64,000 nt of DNA from Pegoplata infirma (GCA_963921195.1 OY992539.1:209502035-209566034); one strand, 5' to 3'; shown: positions 9,745-21,426, counted from the stretch's first letter. Notes: a model not told the origin generated them from the sequence alone. Numbers and translations: made by a program.

Positions 9745-12590
9745 TTTTTAAAGGAAAAATGTCTCAGATTCTTAGACTTTTCTATGAGAAAAATGTCTTA
9801 GAATCTGAGAGTATTTCTATAGGAAATATGTCTCAGAACCTAAGACTTTTTCTATTGGAAAAATGTCTCAGAATCTGAGACTTTTTCTATAGAAAACATG
9901 TCTCAGTATCTAAGACTTTTTCTATATGAAAAATGTCATAGAATCTGAGACTTTTTCTTTAGGAAAAACGTCTTAGAATCTGAGACTTTTTCTATAGGAA
10001 AATATAGATAAATCGAAGACTTTTTGTATAGAAAAAAAATATCGGAATCTGAGACTTTCTTTAGGAAAACACTCTCTGAATCTGAGACTTTTTCTATAGA
10101 AAAAATGTCTCAAAATCTGAGACTTTTGCTATAGAAAAAATATCTCAGAATCTGAAACTTTTTCTATAGGAAAAGTTTCTCAGAATCTGAGACTTTTTCT
10201 ATAGGAAAAATGTCTCAGAATCAGCGACTTTTTCTATAGGAAAAATTTCTCAGAATCTGAGACTTTTTGTATATGAAAAATGTTTCTGAATCTGAGACTT
10301 TTTCTATAGAAAAAATTTCTCAGAATCTGAGACTTTTTCTATAGGAAAAATGTCTCAGAATCTGAGACTCTTTCTATAGGAAAAATGTCTCAGAATCTGA
10401 GACTCTTTCTATAGGAAAAATGTGTCAGAATCTGAGTCTTTATTAATAGGAAAAATGTCTCAGAATCTGGGACTTTTTCTATAGGAAAAATATCTTAGAA
10501 TCTGAGACTTTTTCTATAGAAAAAAAGTTTCAGAATCTGGGACTTTTTCTATAAGAAAAATATCCTAGAATCTAAAACGTTTTCTATAGGAAAAATTTCT
10601 CAGAATCTAAGACTTTTTCTATGGGAGAAATGTCTCAGAATCTGTGACTTTCTATAGGAAAACTGTCTTATACTCTAATACTTTTTCTATAGGAAAACTG
10701 TCCCAGAGTCTGAGACTTTTTCTATAGAGAAAATGTCTCAGAGTCTGAGACTTTTTCTAAAGAAAAAATGTCTCAGCATCTAAGACTTTTTCTATACAAA
10801 AAATGCCTCAGAATCTAAGACTTTTTCTATAGAAAAAATGTTTCAGAATCTGAGACTTTTCTATAGAAAATTTTTTTCAGAATCTGAGAATTTTTATGTG
10901 GGAAAAATGTCCCAGAATCTAAGACTTTTTCTATAGAAAAAATTTCTCAGAATTTAAGACTTTTGCTCTTGGGAAACTGTCTCGGAATCTGAGACTTTTT
11001 CTATAGGAAAAATGTTTCAGAATCTGAGACTTTCTATAGGAAAAATGTCTCAGAATCTGAGACTCTTTCTATAGGAAAAATGTCTCAGAATCTGAGACTC
11101 TTTCTATAGGAAAAATGTGTCAGAATCTGAGTCTTTATTAATAGGAAAAATGTCTCAGAATCTGGGACTTTTTCTATAGGAAAAATATCTTAGAATCTGA
11201 GACTTTTTCTATAGAAAAAAAGTTTCAGAATCTGGGACTTTTTCTATAAGAAAAATATCCTAGAATCTAAAACGTTTTCTATAGGAAAAATTTCTCAGAA
11301 TCTAAGACTTTTTCTATGGGAGAAATGTCTCAGAATCTGTGACTTTCTATAGGAAAACTGTCTTATACTCTAATACTTTTTCTATAGGAAAACTGTCCCA
11401 GAGTCTGAGACTTTTTCTATAGAGAAAATGTCTCAGAGTCTGAGACTTTTTCTAAAGAAAAAATGTCTCAGCATCTAAGACTTTTTCTATACAAAAAATG
11501 CCTCAGAATCTAAGACTTTTTCTATAGAAAAAATTTTTCAGAATCTGAGACTTTTCTATAGAAAATTTTTTTCAGAATCTGAGAATTTTTATGTGGGAAA
11601 AATGTCCCAGAATCTAAGACTTTTTCTATAGAAAAAATTTCTCAGAATTTAAGACTTTTGCTCTTGGGAAACTGTCTCGGAATCTGAGACTTTTTCTATA
11701 GGAAAAATGTTTCAGAATCTGAGACTTTCTATAGGAAAAATATTTCTGAAGCTGAGATTTTTTCTTTAGCAAAAATGTTAATGAATCTAAGACTTTTTCT
11801 ATAGGAAAAATGTCGCTGAATCTAAAACCTTTTCTATAGAAAAATGTCTCAGAATCTGAGACTTTTTCTATAGCAAAAATGTCTTGAAATCCAATACTTT
11901 TTTTTATAGGAAATGTCTTAGAATCTGAGACTTTTTGTATAGGAAAATGTCTCAGAATCTGAAACCTTTCTATAGGAAAAATTTCTCAGAATCTAAACTT
12001 TTTTTATAATAAAAATGTCTCAGAATCTGAGAGTTTTTCTATAGGACAAATATCTCAGAATCAGAGACTTTTCCTATGGGACAAATATCTCAGTATCTGA
12101 GACTTCTTGAATAGGAAAAATATTTTAGAATCTGAGACTTTTTCTAAAGGAAAAATGTCTCAGAATCTCAGACTTTTTCTATAGGAAAAATGTCTCAGAA
12201 TGTGAGACTTTTTTTATAGGAAAAATGTCTCAGAACCTAAGACTTTGTCTATAGAAAAAATGTCTCAGAATCTGAGAATTTTTCTATAGAAAATATGTCT
12301 CAGAATCTTAGACTTTTTCTACATCTGAGACTTATTCAGTTAAAAAAAATCTCAGAATCTGAGGCTTTTTCTGTAACATAAATGTGTGAGAATTTTTCTG
12401 TAGAAAAAATATCTCAGAATCTCAGACTATTTCCAAAGTCTCACCGACTTTTTCTTCGGAAAAATATCTCAGAAGCTTATAGAAAAATCGGATCAGAATT
12501 CATAGTCAGTTCTAGTATAGAAAAATTCTCTCAATTCAGAGATTTATTTCAGAAACAATTTTCGTATAGAAAAATTCGCAGATTTTAAGT
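9745..12590 (+). repeat. 35-bp dual-palindrome satellite, array S3
   Basis: About 80 units of a 35-bp monomer in the TCTCAGAATCTGAGA-CTTTTTCTATAGGAAAAATG orientation (written here in two parts: a 15-bp palindrome, then a 16-bp near-palindrome). Units diverge by a few bases and small indels. A block of 695 bp from about 10345 to 11040 is repeated directly to about 11737 with almost no differences (for example AATGTTTCAG near 10846 versus AATTTTTCAG in the second copy), so part of the array amplified recently. The right part (12300-12590) is degenerate and ends at the hAT-like element. Confidence 0.95.
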
Positions 12591-12601
12591 AAAGTAAATA
12601 A

Positions 12602-13401
12602 TAGAGTTGTCAACCGATTAAGAATAATTCGATTAATCGATCAAACAAACCCAAAGTTTTGTTCGATTAATTTAAAGATGAGGATTTTCGAATAACAAAT
12701 AAATCGATTAATTTATGTCAATTAATCGAACAACTATTTTTTTTTTATACCGTCCCAAAAAATATATTTATTATTGATCGGTGATCGATTCTAAGCCATT
12801 CTAGCGATGTCCGTCTATGGAGGGCAAAATAAAAGAGCTATACTCCTGAAGTTTGGCACGATTATGTCTAATGGATGGTTAAGTTCAATGCCAAAATCGG
12901 ACATGGGGAAAAAGTTCCACCTTAAAGAACTAAAATAACACCAGAAAAACACATTTTTTTTAATTTTTTTACATTTTTTTGTATATTTGTTCCACAAATG
13001 AAATATTTTTATGTTATATGAAGTTCATTGCATTTGGACCAAGATGATTAGGAAATGCTAATTTTTCGGCCCGTCCCCTTTTAAGGGCGCTGTTATAGAA
13101 AATAATGCAAAATAATGATAAAAGAGTTTTCAGGCGTAAATTTCCTAAAAATAAATTTGTAAACATTTATGAAATGGTGTACTCTAAGGTCTCCCGCCGA
13201 CTCCCACCAACTGAAAACTTTAAATTATTAAAATTTTAAGTTTTTTTATGCATTTTTTACATACAAAATGCCCCCTTTTTTATTCGTTATTCTCTTCGAT
13301 TAATCGATTAATTTTTAAAATTTAATCGTTTGATTGAACGAACTAAAACCATTATTTGAATTATTCGAACAAAGTTGGAAGGCGAATAATTGACAACTCT
13401 A
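12602..13401. mobile_element. hAT-like non-autonomous element, copy 1
   Basis: The terminal inverted repeat TAGAGTTGTCAA is mirrored as TTGACAACTCTA at 13390-13401. The element is flanked by a perfect 8-bp duplication GTAAATAA (12594-12601, 13402-13409). An 8-bp duplication with a terminus of the form YARNG is the signature of the hAT superfamily. The interior carries ATTCGATTAATCGAT blocks near both ends and a degenerate mini-me element. A shorter relative is at 34109-34336. Confidence 0.85.
12747..13250 (+). mobile_element. Helitron-like mini-me element, diverged copy i (nested)
   Basis: Inside the hAT-like element are the family blocks TTATTGATCGGTGATCGATT, GCGATGTCCGTCTATGGAGG and CTCCTGAAGTTTGGCACGAT. 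The GTCY tract is nearly gone and no 3' hairpin is recognisable, so it is an old insertion. Confidence 0.5.
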
Positions 13402-13409
13402 GTAAATAA

Positions 13410-14690
13410 TGACACATTTCTTTATCTTCCTTATCCATAAGATCTTATTTGTTAAATGATTGTTTCTATTTGTTTTATATATTCCAAAATTTGTTGAAAT
13501 TCTTTTTCTGTTATTACCAACCAAAATTTTTGCCATGTAATTTATGTTTCAAGTCTCATTATTTACTATTTACATTTTGCATCATCTGGAAAATGATATT
13601 AATGTTATTTTATCTTATCTTATAATAAAAATTCTATCTCTATGAATCATTAGAAATGATAAAACCCCAAGAAGAATACAAAATTTCCAAGATATCAAAC
13701 AATAATGACTAAACAATTGAAAGGGTCTTTTTAAAAGATCATCATAAAATAGAACAACAATACTAAAGATATTTTTAGAAATCTTAGCAATTGCTAAGAA
13801 ATCTTAAGAAAAAAAGACGTTATCGCAAAAATTAGATCATTATATTACAATAATATGGGGCGGTTTTTACTAAATGACAAATGTGACAGTTATTGGGTTT
13901 TTATTGAAATTCAGGTAGAAATTTTTAAATCATAATAGAACAATAAAATGAAATCGATTTAAAACTTATACAAAGAAAATTAAAATCATATTAAATATGA
14001 AATAAAGAAATAATACATTTTTCGTATTTATATTTCTCTTAGTTATTATAATTCAAAATTCTTTAGGAATATTTTTTGAATTTAAAAACCGAAAAATTTA
14101 CATAAATCGTTAATAAATTTAACAATTTTGAAAATAACCCTTTAATATTCTCATCAATAAAAATTTATGAAATTTTATTTTATTTCTTTAAGACCGGTAG
14201 CATTTTATATTTATAAGTAACTTATTGATTCTAACAAATGACTTTAAAAATCTCTTTGTACGTCTTTAAAAAAGATTACATGAAATTTAAAAAAAAAATC
14301 ATAATCACATTAAATTTTTTTATATGATCTTTAAAATCTTTTACAAGCTGCTTAAAATTTTATTTTCCATTATATGTATAACTCTTTTTTTTATAAATTT
14401 TGTATTTAATTTTTAAATTTTTTTTATAAATTTATGATAAATTAATTTTGACCTTAAACTTTAAATACATATTTTTATGTTCCGACATAATGCGGGTGTC
14501 TGTCTATAGAACAAAACTCATGTTTTCTATAATAAATTACCCATCATTTGTTAATCTGTCTAATATTTATTTTTTTTAATTTTTCTGTAAAGGAATTTAT
14601 TATTATAAATGCTTAAATAATATACATTTATGCAGAAAATAATAAAAATTTTCAAAACGAAAATTGTCTTTGAACTTGAGAATTATTTTT
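13410..14690. other. AT-rich DNA, no gene seen
   Basis: Very AT-rich sequence without coding potential, clear repeats or inverted termini. Confidence 0.4.
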
Positions 14691-15140
14691 TAAAAAAATG
14701 TTTTAGAATCTGAGAATTTTTCTATAAGAAAAATGTGTTCTGAAAAAATTAATCTGAAAATTTTTCAAAGCGAAGAAATTTTGATATTTACTATACGGTT
14801 CTGACATAAAGAACTTTACACAGTACAAAATTTACAAATTCAGAAACATTTTTTTTTTAAAACTTTAAACGATTGAGGGCGGATTACTTAATGAAAAGTT
14901 AGCTGCTAACTGCCGATTTAACGGAGCTTTATGTCAAAATTTGTATGAAAAAGTTAAATTTAACGGAGAGTTATTTTATAACGGAGCATTGAGTAATCCA
15001 GCCTGAGTCGCATTTTTTCTCTATCAAATTTTAAGATTCAGGCCAAAAAATATAAGCATCTGAGACATTTTTTATTTTGTTTATTATAATTATACAGTTC
15101 CCAGATTTATTTTTTAAAAAAATTTCAGATTTAGAGAAAT
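14690..15140. repeat. scattered 35-bp satellite remnants with a small MITE
   Basis: Isolated decayed satellite units (TTTTAGAATCTGAGAATTTT near 14700; AGCATCTGAGACATTTTTTA near 15055) flank the 127-bp MITE at 14877-15003. Confidence 0.5.
14877..15003. mobile_element. 127-bp MITE, GG(C/G)YGGATTACT termini
   Basis: The left end GGGCGGATTACTTAATG is mirrored on the right by CATTGAGTAATCCAGCC. The trinucleotide TGA lies on both sides (14874-14876, 15004-15006). Internal phrases TTTAACGGAG are repeated. A solo right end of the same family (TAACGTAGCATTGAGTAATC) is at about 40903-40927. Confidence 0.65.
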
Positions 15141-15314
15141 TTTTTTTCTATTCCAATGTAGTTGACAAAAATTTGTTCTGTAAAAAAATTCAGATATTGT
15201 AAAAAAAATTTTATGTGAAGAGGTATTTATGTGAATACATAGACATACGATATACATTTGAATACGAAAAAATCTTTACAAAAATTTAAGTCAACACATA
15301 TTTTGGCTCTAGAC

Positions 15315-16138
15315 CAGCGGTTACCAACCTATGGTACGCGTACCACTAGGGGGTACGCGAAACTGTCAGCGTGGGTACGCAAAATTTTAGAAATTTATAC
15401 ATTCGTTTTAGATTAAGCTTTCAATGCTGGTTCCGCATCTGGCTTCCAAAGTTTTCCATAACGTCGGGTTTTTAAGAAAGTTGAGGTCAAAGTTCACAAA
15501 AAAACGTATTCTTGTGCAATTTAGAGAGCATTTTTTGCGATTAACCTTTCGATGCTGATTCCGAATATGGTTTTTGAGACGGGTTGTGATAGAGTGGAAA
15601 TTTTAGTACCATTTTGTTAAGCTCAAAATGGCCTTTCATTGTATATACGATGGTGTTTCATTCGAAAAGTCACGGAATTGTTGATCAGCCCTTGTATTAA
15701 ATAAAAACATTTAAAAAAAATGTTAAAAAAATATTATATTTCCGCCCTCTGTGATGTGTTTTTGGGACTTTTTTTAAGAGTTCAAAAAACGTCCGTTGTT
15801 TAAATTTTTGGTGTAGAAACGACTGGTGAAATCAGATTTGCAATATTTTCAGCTGTTTTTGCTCTGCAGAAAAATCATCTCAAAATACGCGTTTTCAGAT
15901 GGGGTGGCTCACCCAAGGAGCGAAAATTTTTTCAAAAAAATATTTTGTCTTGATCTCCCCTAAATCCTTCAAAAAAAAAAATATAATATCCGCAGATCAA
16001 AAATTTTAAAATTAACTCTTATATTATATTATATGAGAAGTTTTTTTAACGAAAACAAAAAAACTCGCTAGGGGGTAGTACTCGGATGACAAAATTTAAA
16101 ATTAGGGTTACGCGAGCCAAAAAGGTTGGTAACCGCTG
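15315..16138. mobile_element. hAT-like non-autonomous element (CAGCGGTTACCAACCT)
   Basis: Termini CAGCGGTTACCAACCT and its mirror AGGTTGGTAACCGCTG bound an 824-bp element. Next to them, GTACGCGTACCACTAGGGGG on the left has a counterpart CGCTAGGGGGTAGTACTC on the right. The flanks are CTCTAGAC (15307-15314) and CTCAAGAC (16139-16146), an 8-bp duplication with one mismatch. CAGNGGTT..CAACCT ends are common in hAT elements. The 70-aa frame on the minus strand is not supported as a gene. Confidence 0.8.
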
Positions 16139-16146
16139 CTCAAGAC

Positions 16147-17100
16147 GATGTTTCTGTTTGCTTAGAGTTATCGGAATTTCTCCGAAGGTCCGCAATGTTT
16201 CATAAGGGGCAACTAAATTTTTAAACACTGATATGACCGATAAGCCGAAACACCCCAAACTTATATGGAGTTCACACTAGCGACCTTAAACAAGTTGTTC
16301 AACAAAACACCAGTAGCAGAAAAAAATAGTAATGGACCATAGAGAAAAAAAGATAAGAGATTGCGTGTCTCTCATCTCTCAATTTTTCCTCTCAAATGAA
16401 GTCTGGATGGGATTAAATGGTTTTTTTGGGGTTTTTTTAAAATCATAAAATTTGTACTTTATTTGCAATTTTAATAATTTTTTATAAAATATATTGAATC
16501 ATTAACATCTTAAAAGTGTGAAACACATATTTTTTTTTGTTTAAAACAATACAAAAGTGTTTATTTTAAAGAAATCAAAAATGCCTTTTTATTCAATTCC
16601 TCTTTCAACCATCATTCTTTTAATCCCACCTGTTAAAGTTTTTTCTCGTGAGCGACACAAATACCCCCTGAATGGACACAGAACAAAGACTTTTTTAAAC
16701 ATCTCACTCTTGAACACTTCAAAACAGCAAGTGTGAACGCCGTATTAAAATCGTCTCTTCTATATATATTTTAAGTTTCAGGCAAATCAAGAATTTGCGA
16801 GAATTCCTAGTAATTTTACAAGCTTTTTACCAATAATTTTGTAATTTTACAAGCTTTTTACCAATAAAATTGTGAATTTACACTTTTTTTCGTCGCAATT
16901 AAAATTACAAGGAATTCTCTTGAATTTACTAGATTTTTTTGTAAAATTATTTTGGAAATTTGTAAAATTACCAAAAAAATTTTAAATTACAAAAAAAATG
17001 TAAATTTCGATTTGTTAAAAAAAAAGAAAAACTCTTAAATATCGATAAAATGGGATTACGAGACTTTTCAAAGTAATTTGACAAAGTTTTTTTTTGTGTA
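16147..17100. other. intergenic DNA with TGTAAAATTAC-type repeats
   Basis: 16147-16760 shows no gene. 16790-17000 carries AATTTTACAAGCTTTTTACC twice and other TTACAA/TTGTAA phrases related to the cluster at 61600-62200. It is a degenerate dispersed repeat. Confidence 0.4.
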
Positions 17101-18010
17101 TAGAAAAATTTTTGAATTCTGAAATATTTTTTCTTTTCAAAATGTTTAAGATTCTAAAATATTGTAAATATAGAAAAATTCTCAGATTCTAAAACGTTTA
17201 GCCTATAGGAAAGGTCACACTTTCTGAACAAAAAGAAGTAAGAAAGTTATAGTCGGTCGAGACCGTCTATGTGATACCCTACACCAGTGTTTTCCTGAAA
17301 ATGGGTCCCAAGTCCGAACATGGACCGATCGGATTTATTTTTTGTTAGATCTTTATTTAGTGTAGAAAACACACACAGATCAAATTTTGGTGGAATTCGT
17401 TTATTTTTTTGCCAATAGACCGATTTAAACCGAAATTTTTATATGGGGGACTAAGTCCAAAAATGGTCCAATTATATTTCGATTTGATTAGTTTATTAAA
17501 GTACACGTTTAAAACCTAAAAATAAAATTTTTGTCAAATATTTCCATTTTTATGAATTTTGAGGAAATTATGTGAATATCGGGAGTGTGGTTTGTATGGG
17601 GACTACCAAGAGGACTGACCCGATTCGTTTGAAATTTGGAATGATAATTAGTGCATACAAAATTTGATTACCTGGTAAATTTCATAGCGATATCTATTAT
17701 AATACGGATTAGAGTCATTTAAGCCTAATCCAAAGGGGTCGTTTGTATGGGGGCTAGGTCCTAATTTTTCTTAAAGAAAAAGTCTCATATTCTGAAACAT
17801 TTTTCTTAGAGAAAAAGTTTCATATTCTGAGACATTTTTCCTATAGAAAAAGTCTCAGATTTTGAGACATTTCTCCTATAGAAAATGTCTCAGATTATGA
17901 GACATTTGTCCTATAGAAGTCTCAGATTCTGAGACATTTGTCCTACATTTGTCAGATTCTGCGAAATACTTCCAATAGAAAATGTTTAAGATTCTGAGAC
18001 ACTTTGCTTG
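17100..18010 (-). repeat. 35-bp satellite, array S4, split by a mini-me element
   Basis: A few decayed units lie at 17100-17230 and about seven better ones (GTCTCAGATTTTGAGACATT) at 17766-18010, in the CATTTTTC orientation. The two parts are separated by mini-me copy f. Confidence 0.75.
17235..17766 (-). mobile_element. Helitron-like mini-me element, copy f (truncated)
   Basis: This is the reverse complement of the copy-c subfamily: the 3' end with hairpin AGTCGGTCGAGACCGTCT lies at about 17250-17267, followed by GATACCCTACACCAGTGTTT. It stops at GGGGGCTAGGTCCTAATTTT before the GTCY tract would begin, so its 5' half is missing. Confidence 0.6.
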
Positions 18011-18145
18011 GTGACAGGACATAATCCCCACGGACATTATCCCCATAACGGAAATGGACCCTCATAATTCACATATTAGTTGTGGGGACTATGACCCTTT
18101 CCAAAACGGTTATATTCCCAATGGGGATTATTATGACAATGCCTT
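18010..18145. mobile_element. possible small MITE (CATAATCCCCA ends)
   Basis: The left end TGACAGGACATAATCCCCA is approximately mirrored by TGGGGATTATTATGACAAT on the right. The internal phrase GTGGGGACTATGACCCTTTCC is unusually GC-rich for the window. Boundaries are uncertain. Confidence 0.35.
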
Positions 18146-18180
18146 TATAGAACTTTACAGAATCCAAAACTTTGATCGCC

Positions 18181-18868
18181 GGGCCACACCCCTCTTCAAG
18201 CAAGCTTAGGTTCTGTTATAATGGCGACAAAAACGGGTAATGGCATTTCACTCCTCTTTATTGTGAACTTTAAAAATCTTCAACACGAAAATCCTAGCTG
18301 ATCCTGATTTCGTGTTATTGCTAAATGATTGCACCGTTAGACAACAAAAACCTCCCAGGAAAATATCTATTTGATTTTTATAGATTTTACTCTCCTGAAT
18401 ACAAATCTGCCATCCAATTTTGTCTAGCACATACCGTTCTTGAGATATGTGCTGTTCGAAAGTCAAAAAAGCAATAATTTCGAATCTTTGGGATCCACTG
18501 TTATGTTGCTGCCAACAAATAGGATTTGATTTCAGATAAATTGGACCTCCTGATTCCAAAACCCATTATTATTGTTTTTTTTTGTACTTTTTAACAGCAA
18601 ATACCTTAAAAACGGTACGTGCTAGAAAAAATTTGATGGCAGATTTGGATTCAGCAGAGCAAAATCTGTAAGAATCAGTTGGATATTTCACTGGGAGGTT
18701 TTTATTGTCGAACAGTGTAATTATTTAGCAAGGACTCGAAAACATGGTCAGCTAGGATTTTCGTCTTAACGATTTTTAAAGTTCAAAATAAAGAGGAGTG
18801 AAATGTCACTACCCGATTTTGTGACCATTTTAACACAACCTAAATTTTTTTGAAGAGGGGTGTGGGGC
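18181..18868. mobile_element. foldback element with arms of about 280 bp
   Basis: The left terminus GGGCCACACCCCTCTTCAA is mirrored by TTGAAGAGGGGTGTGGGGC at 18850-18868. Inner blocks also pair: TCACTCCTCTTTATT with AATAAAGAGGAGTGA, AAAATCCTAGCTGA with TCAGCTAGGATTTT, AAAAACCTCCCA with TGGGAGGTTTTT, and AAATCTGCCATC with GATGGCAGATTT. The arms run to about 18465 and 18590. The 103-aa minus-strand frame is a shadow of the left arm. The 5' edge is the recurrent GATCGCCGGGC module. Confidence 0.75.
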
Positions 18869-18869
18869 A

Positions 18870-19940
18870 CTACGGTTTATTTTTATCCAAATGGCCTTAT
18901 AATAAGTTGTTCGAAGCAACTTATTGTATCATGTATAATAATTTACAGCTATATTTTCAAAGTAGTAAATTACTTCAATTCTAATAAAAATATTTTGATA
19001 CCGTTAAGTCTCAGTGAGTCTACACAACAGGACATTTTCTTAAGATTTTGTTTTGTTATAATTTTATGGCATTTTGTAAAAACTTCATTAACAAATGCTT
19101 GAAATAATTTCGAACACAAGCTGTTCCTAAGAGGAAGTAAAATTTAAACAATAATTGTAACCTTGAATTTTTCCATAAAAACTAAAAACACTTGTTTCTT
19201 TAAAAATAAGTCATAATAACTCCTTTATTAGCAACGAAAAACCCTTAAGACAATTAAAAGAAAGGACTAAAAAAAATAATATTTAAAGGATGTGGAGTTT
19301 TTGACAAGGATATATAGACATCATGAGAAACTGTAAAAAGGAAACGTAACCAAACAGTATGATTGTATAAAAATTGAACCCACTGAGAGTCAAACGTACT
19401 AAAAAGTCAAGTTAGAAAAATAATAGTGCACTACTCTCTGTGAAGCCATCGACGGGGGTCTTAAAAATTTATAAAAACCCAAACAGTTCGTCAACGTTTT
19501 AAGAAAGAAAAGGAAATGCTAAGAAAGTTGGGAACAAAAAATATTACAAAAAAAAAAAAAATTGTACATCAAAATGACAGGTAATTATTAGAGAAGTCAA
19601 CTGCAGTGACGTGAAACATTTGTCATAATTTTGTTGTTTCTTGCATGATGGGAACTTTATTTTTCTTTTAAAAATTCTGTTATTTTTTTCTTCTTTAAAA
19701 CTATTTTAAGAATTCTTGTACACACTCGCATGCACACTTTACCTAAAATTACATGAATGCTCATGTTATTAAGACTTAAATGGGAACAACCCTTAAAAGT
19801 AAAAGAACTTAATAATAAAAAAAAAATATAATTATGATTTTTTTAGCAGTTTTCTATTGAGGGGATTTTATGGAAATATACTTTTTATTTTAGTCATATT
19901 CAAACAAGTGCATTGTGGTTTCACAGTGGTTTCGATAGAA
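18870..19940. other. AT-rich DNA before the retrotransposon cluster
   Basis: No coding gene is recognisable. The 80-aa frame at 18860-19102 begins in the foldback terminus and resembles nothing known. No clear repeats. Confidence 0.35.
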
Positions 19941-19944
19941 AATT

Positions 19945-20418
19945 TCTCTTTGTAAATTTTGGAGAACCAGCGCTGAGGAGTCCCTTGGTGAATTTATGAA
20001 TGCAAACTTTACTGGTTGTCTTCCCGTCCCTGGTATGGAATACATACCTGTTACGCCTGAGCCCTGCGTTGTTATTCTGCCCATTGGGGAGAATAGACTA
20101 CGTTGGGCAATCAAAAACTTCGCACCCTATAAATCTCTGGATCCTGACGGTATCATCCCAGATGACCTTCAATGGAATGCCGATCTGCATTCGGCTTGCT
20201 AGTATATACCTGGCCTACCTAAGATGGTTTTACATCACTAGAAAATGGACTTCCTTTGAGGTGATTTTCATACCAAAAGGAGGGAAGACATCCCATACGA
20301 AACCGAAAGACTATAGACCGATTAGTCCTTCTTCGTTTCTCCTAAGGACTCTGGAGAGGTTTAAAGATTCATCCCTTAGGATGTCGATCAATCCAGAGTT
20401 ATTATTATCGAGCATTCT
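19945..20418 (+). pseudogene. non-LTR retrotransposon copy A, 5' part (linker and start of RT)
   Basis: Conceptual translation gives ESLGEFMNANFTGC..., then IPVTPEPC, NRLRWAIKNFAPYKS and PDGIIPDDLQWNADL in one frame. After a frameshift it continues FIPKGGKTSHTKPKDYRPIS and LRTLERF..SLRMSINPELL in another. These are the linker and first RT motifs (PDGI, FIPKxGK, YRPIS) of jockey/LOA-type elements. Stops and frameshifts make it a pseudogene. The coding sequence breaks at MSINPELL, where copy B is inserted, and resumes at 21427. Confidence 0.85.
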
Positions 20419-21426
20419 TAGGTTAGGTTAGGTTGTAAGTGGCTGCTGAGGTTTTACCTTAACACACGTAGACTCTGAAGTCCGTTTTGGTACCATGGGA
20501 CGGTAATAGGATTCCCTTACTAGTCCATGCCGTTAAACCAATTTGAACTCCTTTTGAACCTTTTAAGATATCGAATTTTGACATCCGACAAATCAGAAAG
20601 ATCGTGCAGCTCCCTAGATCCTAGTAAATCAAGACTTTGACCCAAAAGTGCCGGGCAAGGGCAGATAAAATGTTTGATAGTTTACAACTCCTCCTCGTCC
20701 TTGCAACCCCGGCAAAAATCAATTGACGTCACATTTTACAGCTCTGCATGCTGTCCTATAAGAAAGTGTCCGGTAATTGCAGCAACCGATGTCGAAATCT
20801 TTCCTCTTGAAAGCGATATCACTTCAATTGAGATCTTCGATTAAGTGAAAGCCAAATCTGTCGTGTAGTCTCACACGTCCATACATGTGCCCATGTCTGA
20901 TTTGTCTCCGTCGCGGAGTAAAGCCGTAGATTTGTATAGGCTTATATGCGTAGAGTTTCTATAGGCATACCAACACATTACAATTCTGTTGGTTTCTGTA
21001 AGGTTGTTCCCAGTCTTGCAAGCCCATCGGTTTTGCAATTCCCTGGAATGTATGTGTGCCCCGGGACCCATATGAGTCGTATGGCAAACTGTTTGGCCGT
21101 ATCATTTAAATAAGTGCAGCAGTTAGGGGCAGATTTAGTTTTAAGAAACATTGACTCCAGGGACTTGACCGCGGCTTGACTGTCTGAATAGATGTTGACA
21201 GCTGTTGTAGACAAGACATTGCAACTCAACTAGTCAGCCACTTCCTTAATTGCCGTCATCTCTGCCTGGTAAACACTGCAATCTTCAAGCCAGGCTCAAC
21301 CCAAGCTCTTCGATCCATCTGTGTAAAAATTTATGTAGGCTCCACTAGCCGAAATGCTCCTCATAGAAGATTCCCTGGATGGTATCATAGTGGTAAAGTG
21401 GCGCTCAAAAATGCGCATAAAGAAAG
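20419..21426 (-). pseudogene. non-LTR retrotransposon copy B (RNase H and 3' end), inserted in copy A
   Basis: The minus strand encodes an RNase H domain: YTDGSK (about 21300), CSVYQAEMTAIKEVAD (about 21240-21285), YSDSQAAVKSL (about 21170-21200) and IWVPGHTYIPGN..TDGLARLG (about 21015-21075). The four acidic catalytic positions (D, E, D, D) are readable, but TGA and TAG stops interrupt near 21295 and 21231. Downstream is a C-terminal cysteine/histidine region (GCKDEEEL...KHFICPCPALLG, about 20635-20705). The 3' end finishes in an AACCT-type repeat, seen on the + strand as TTAGGTTAGGTTAGGTTG (20420-20437). It is 5'-truncated just upstream of RNase H. Confidence 0.85.

Noticed and set aside
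9745..12590. CRISPR-like regularly spaced 35-bp repeats
   Set aside because: No unique spacers exist between conserved repeats; whole units are contiguous and similar. The context is a eukaryotic genome, so this is a satellite.
18248..18559. 103-aa minus-strand frame
   Set aside because: It lies within the left arm of a foldback element and resembles no known protein.
20420..20437. TTAGG repeats as a telomere or interstitial telomeric site
   Set aside because: Only three to four units, located exactly at the 3' end of a retroelement copy and seen again at the end of a second copy; flies do not use TTAGG telomeres.
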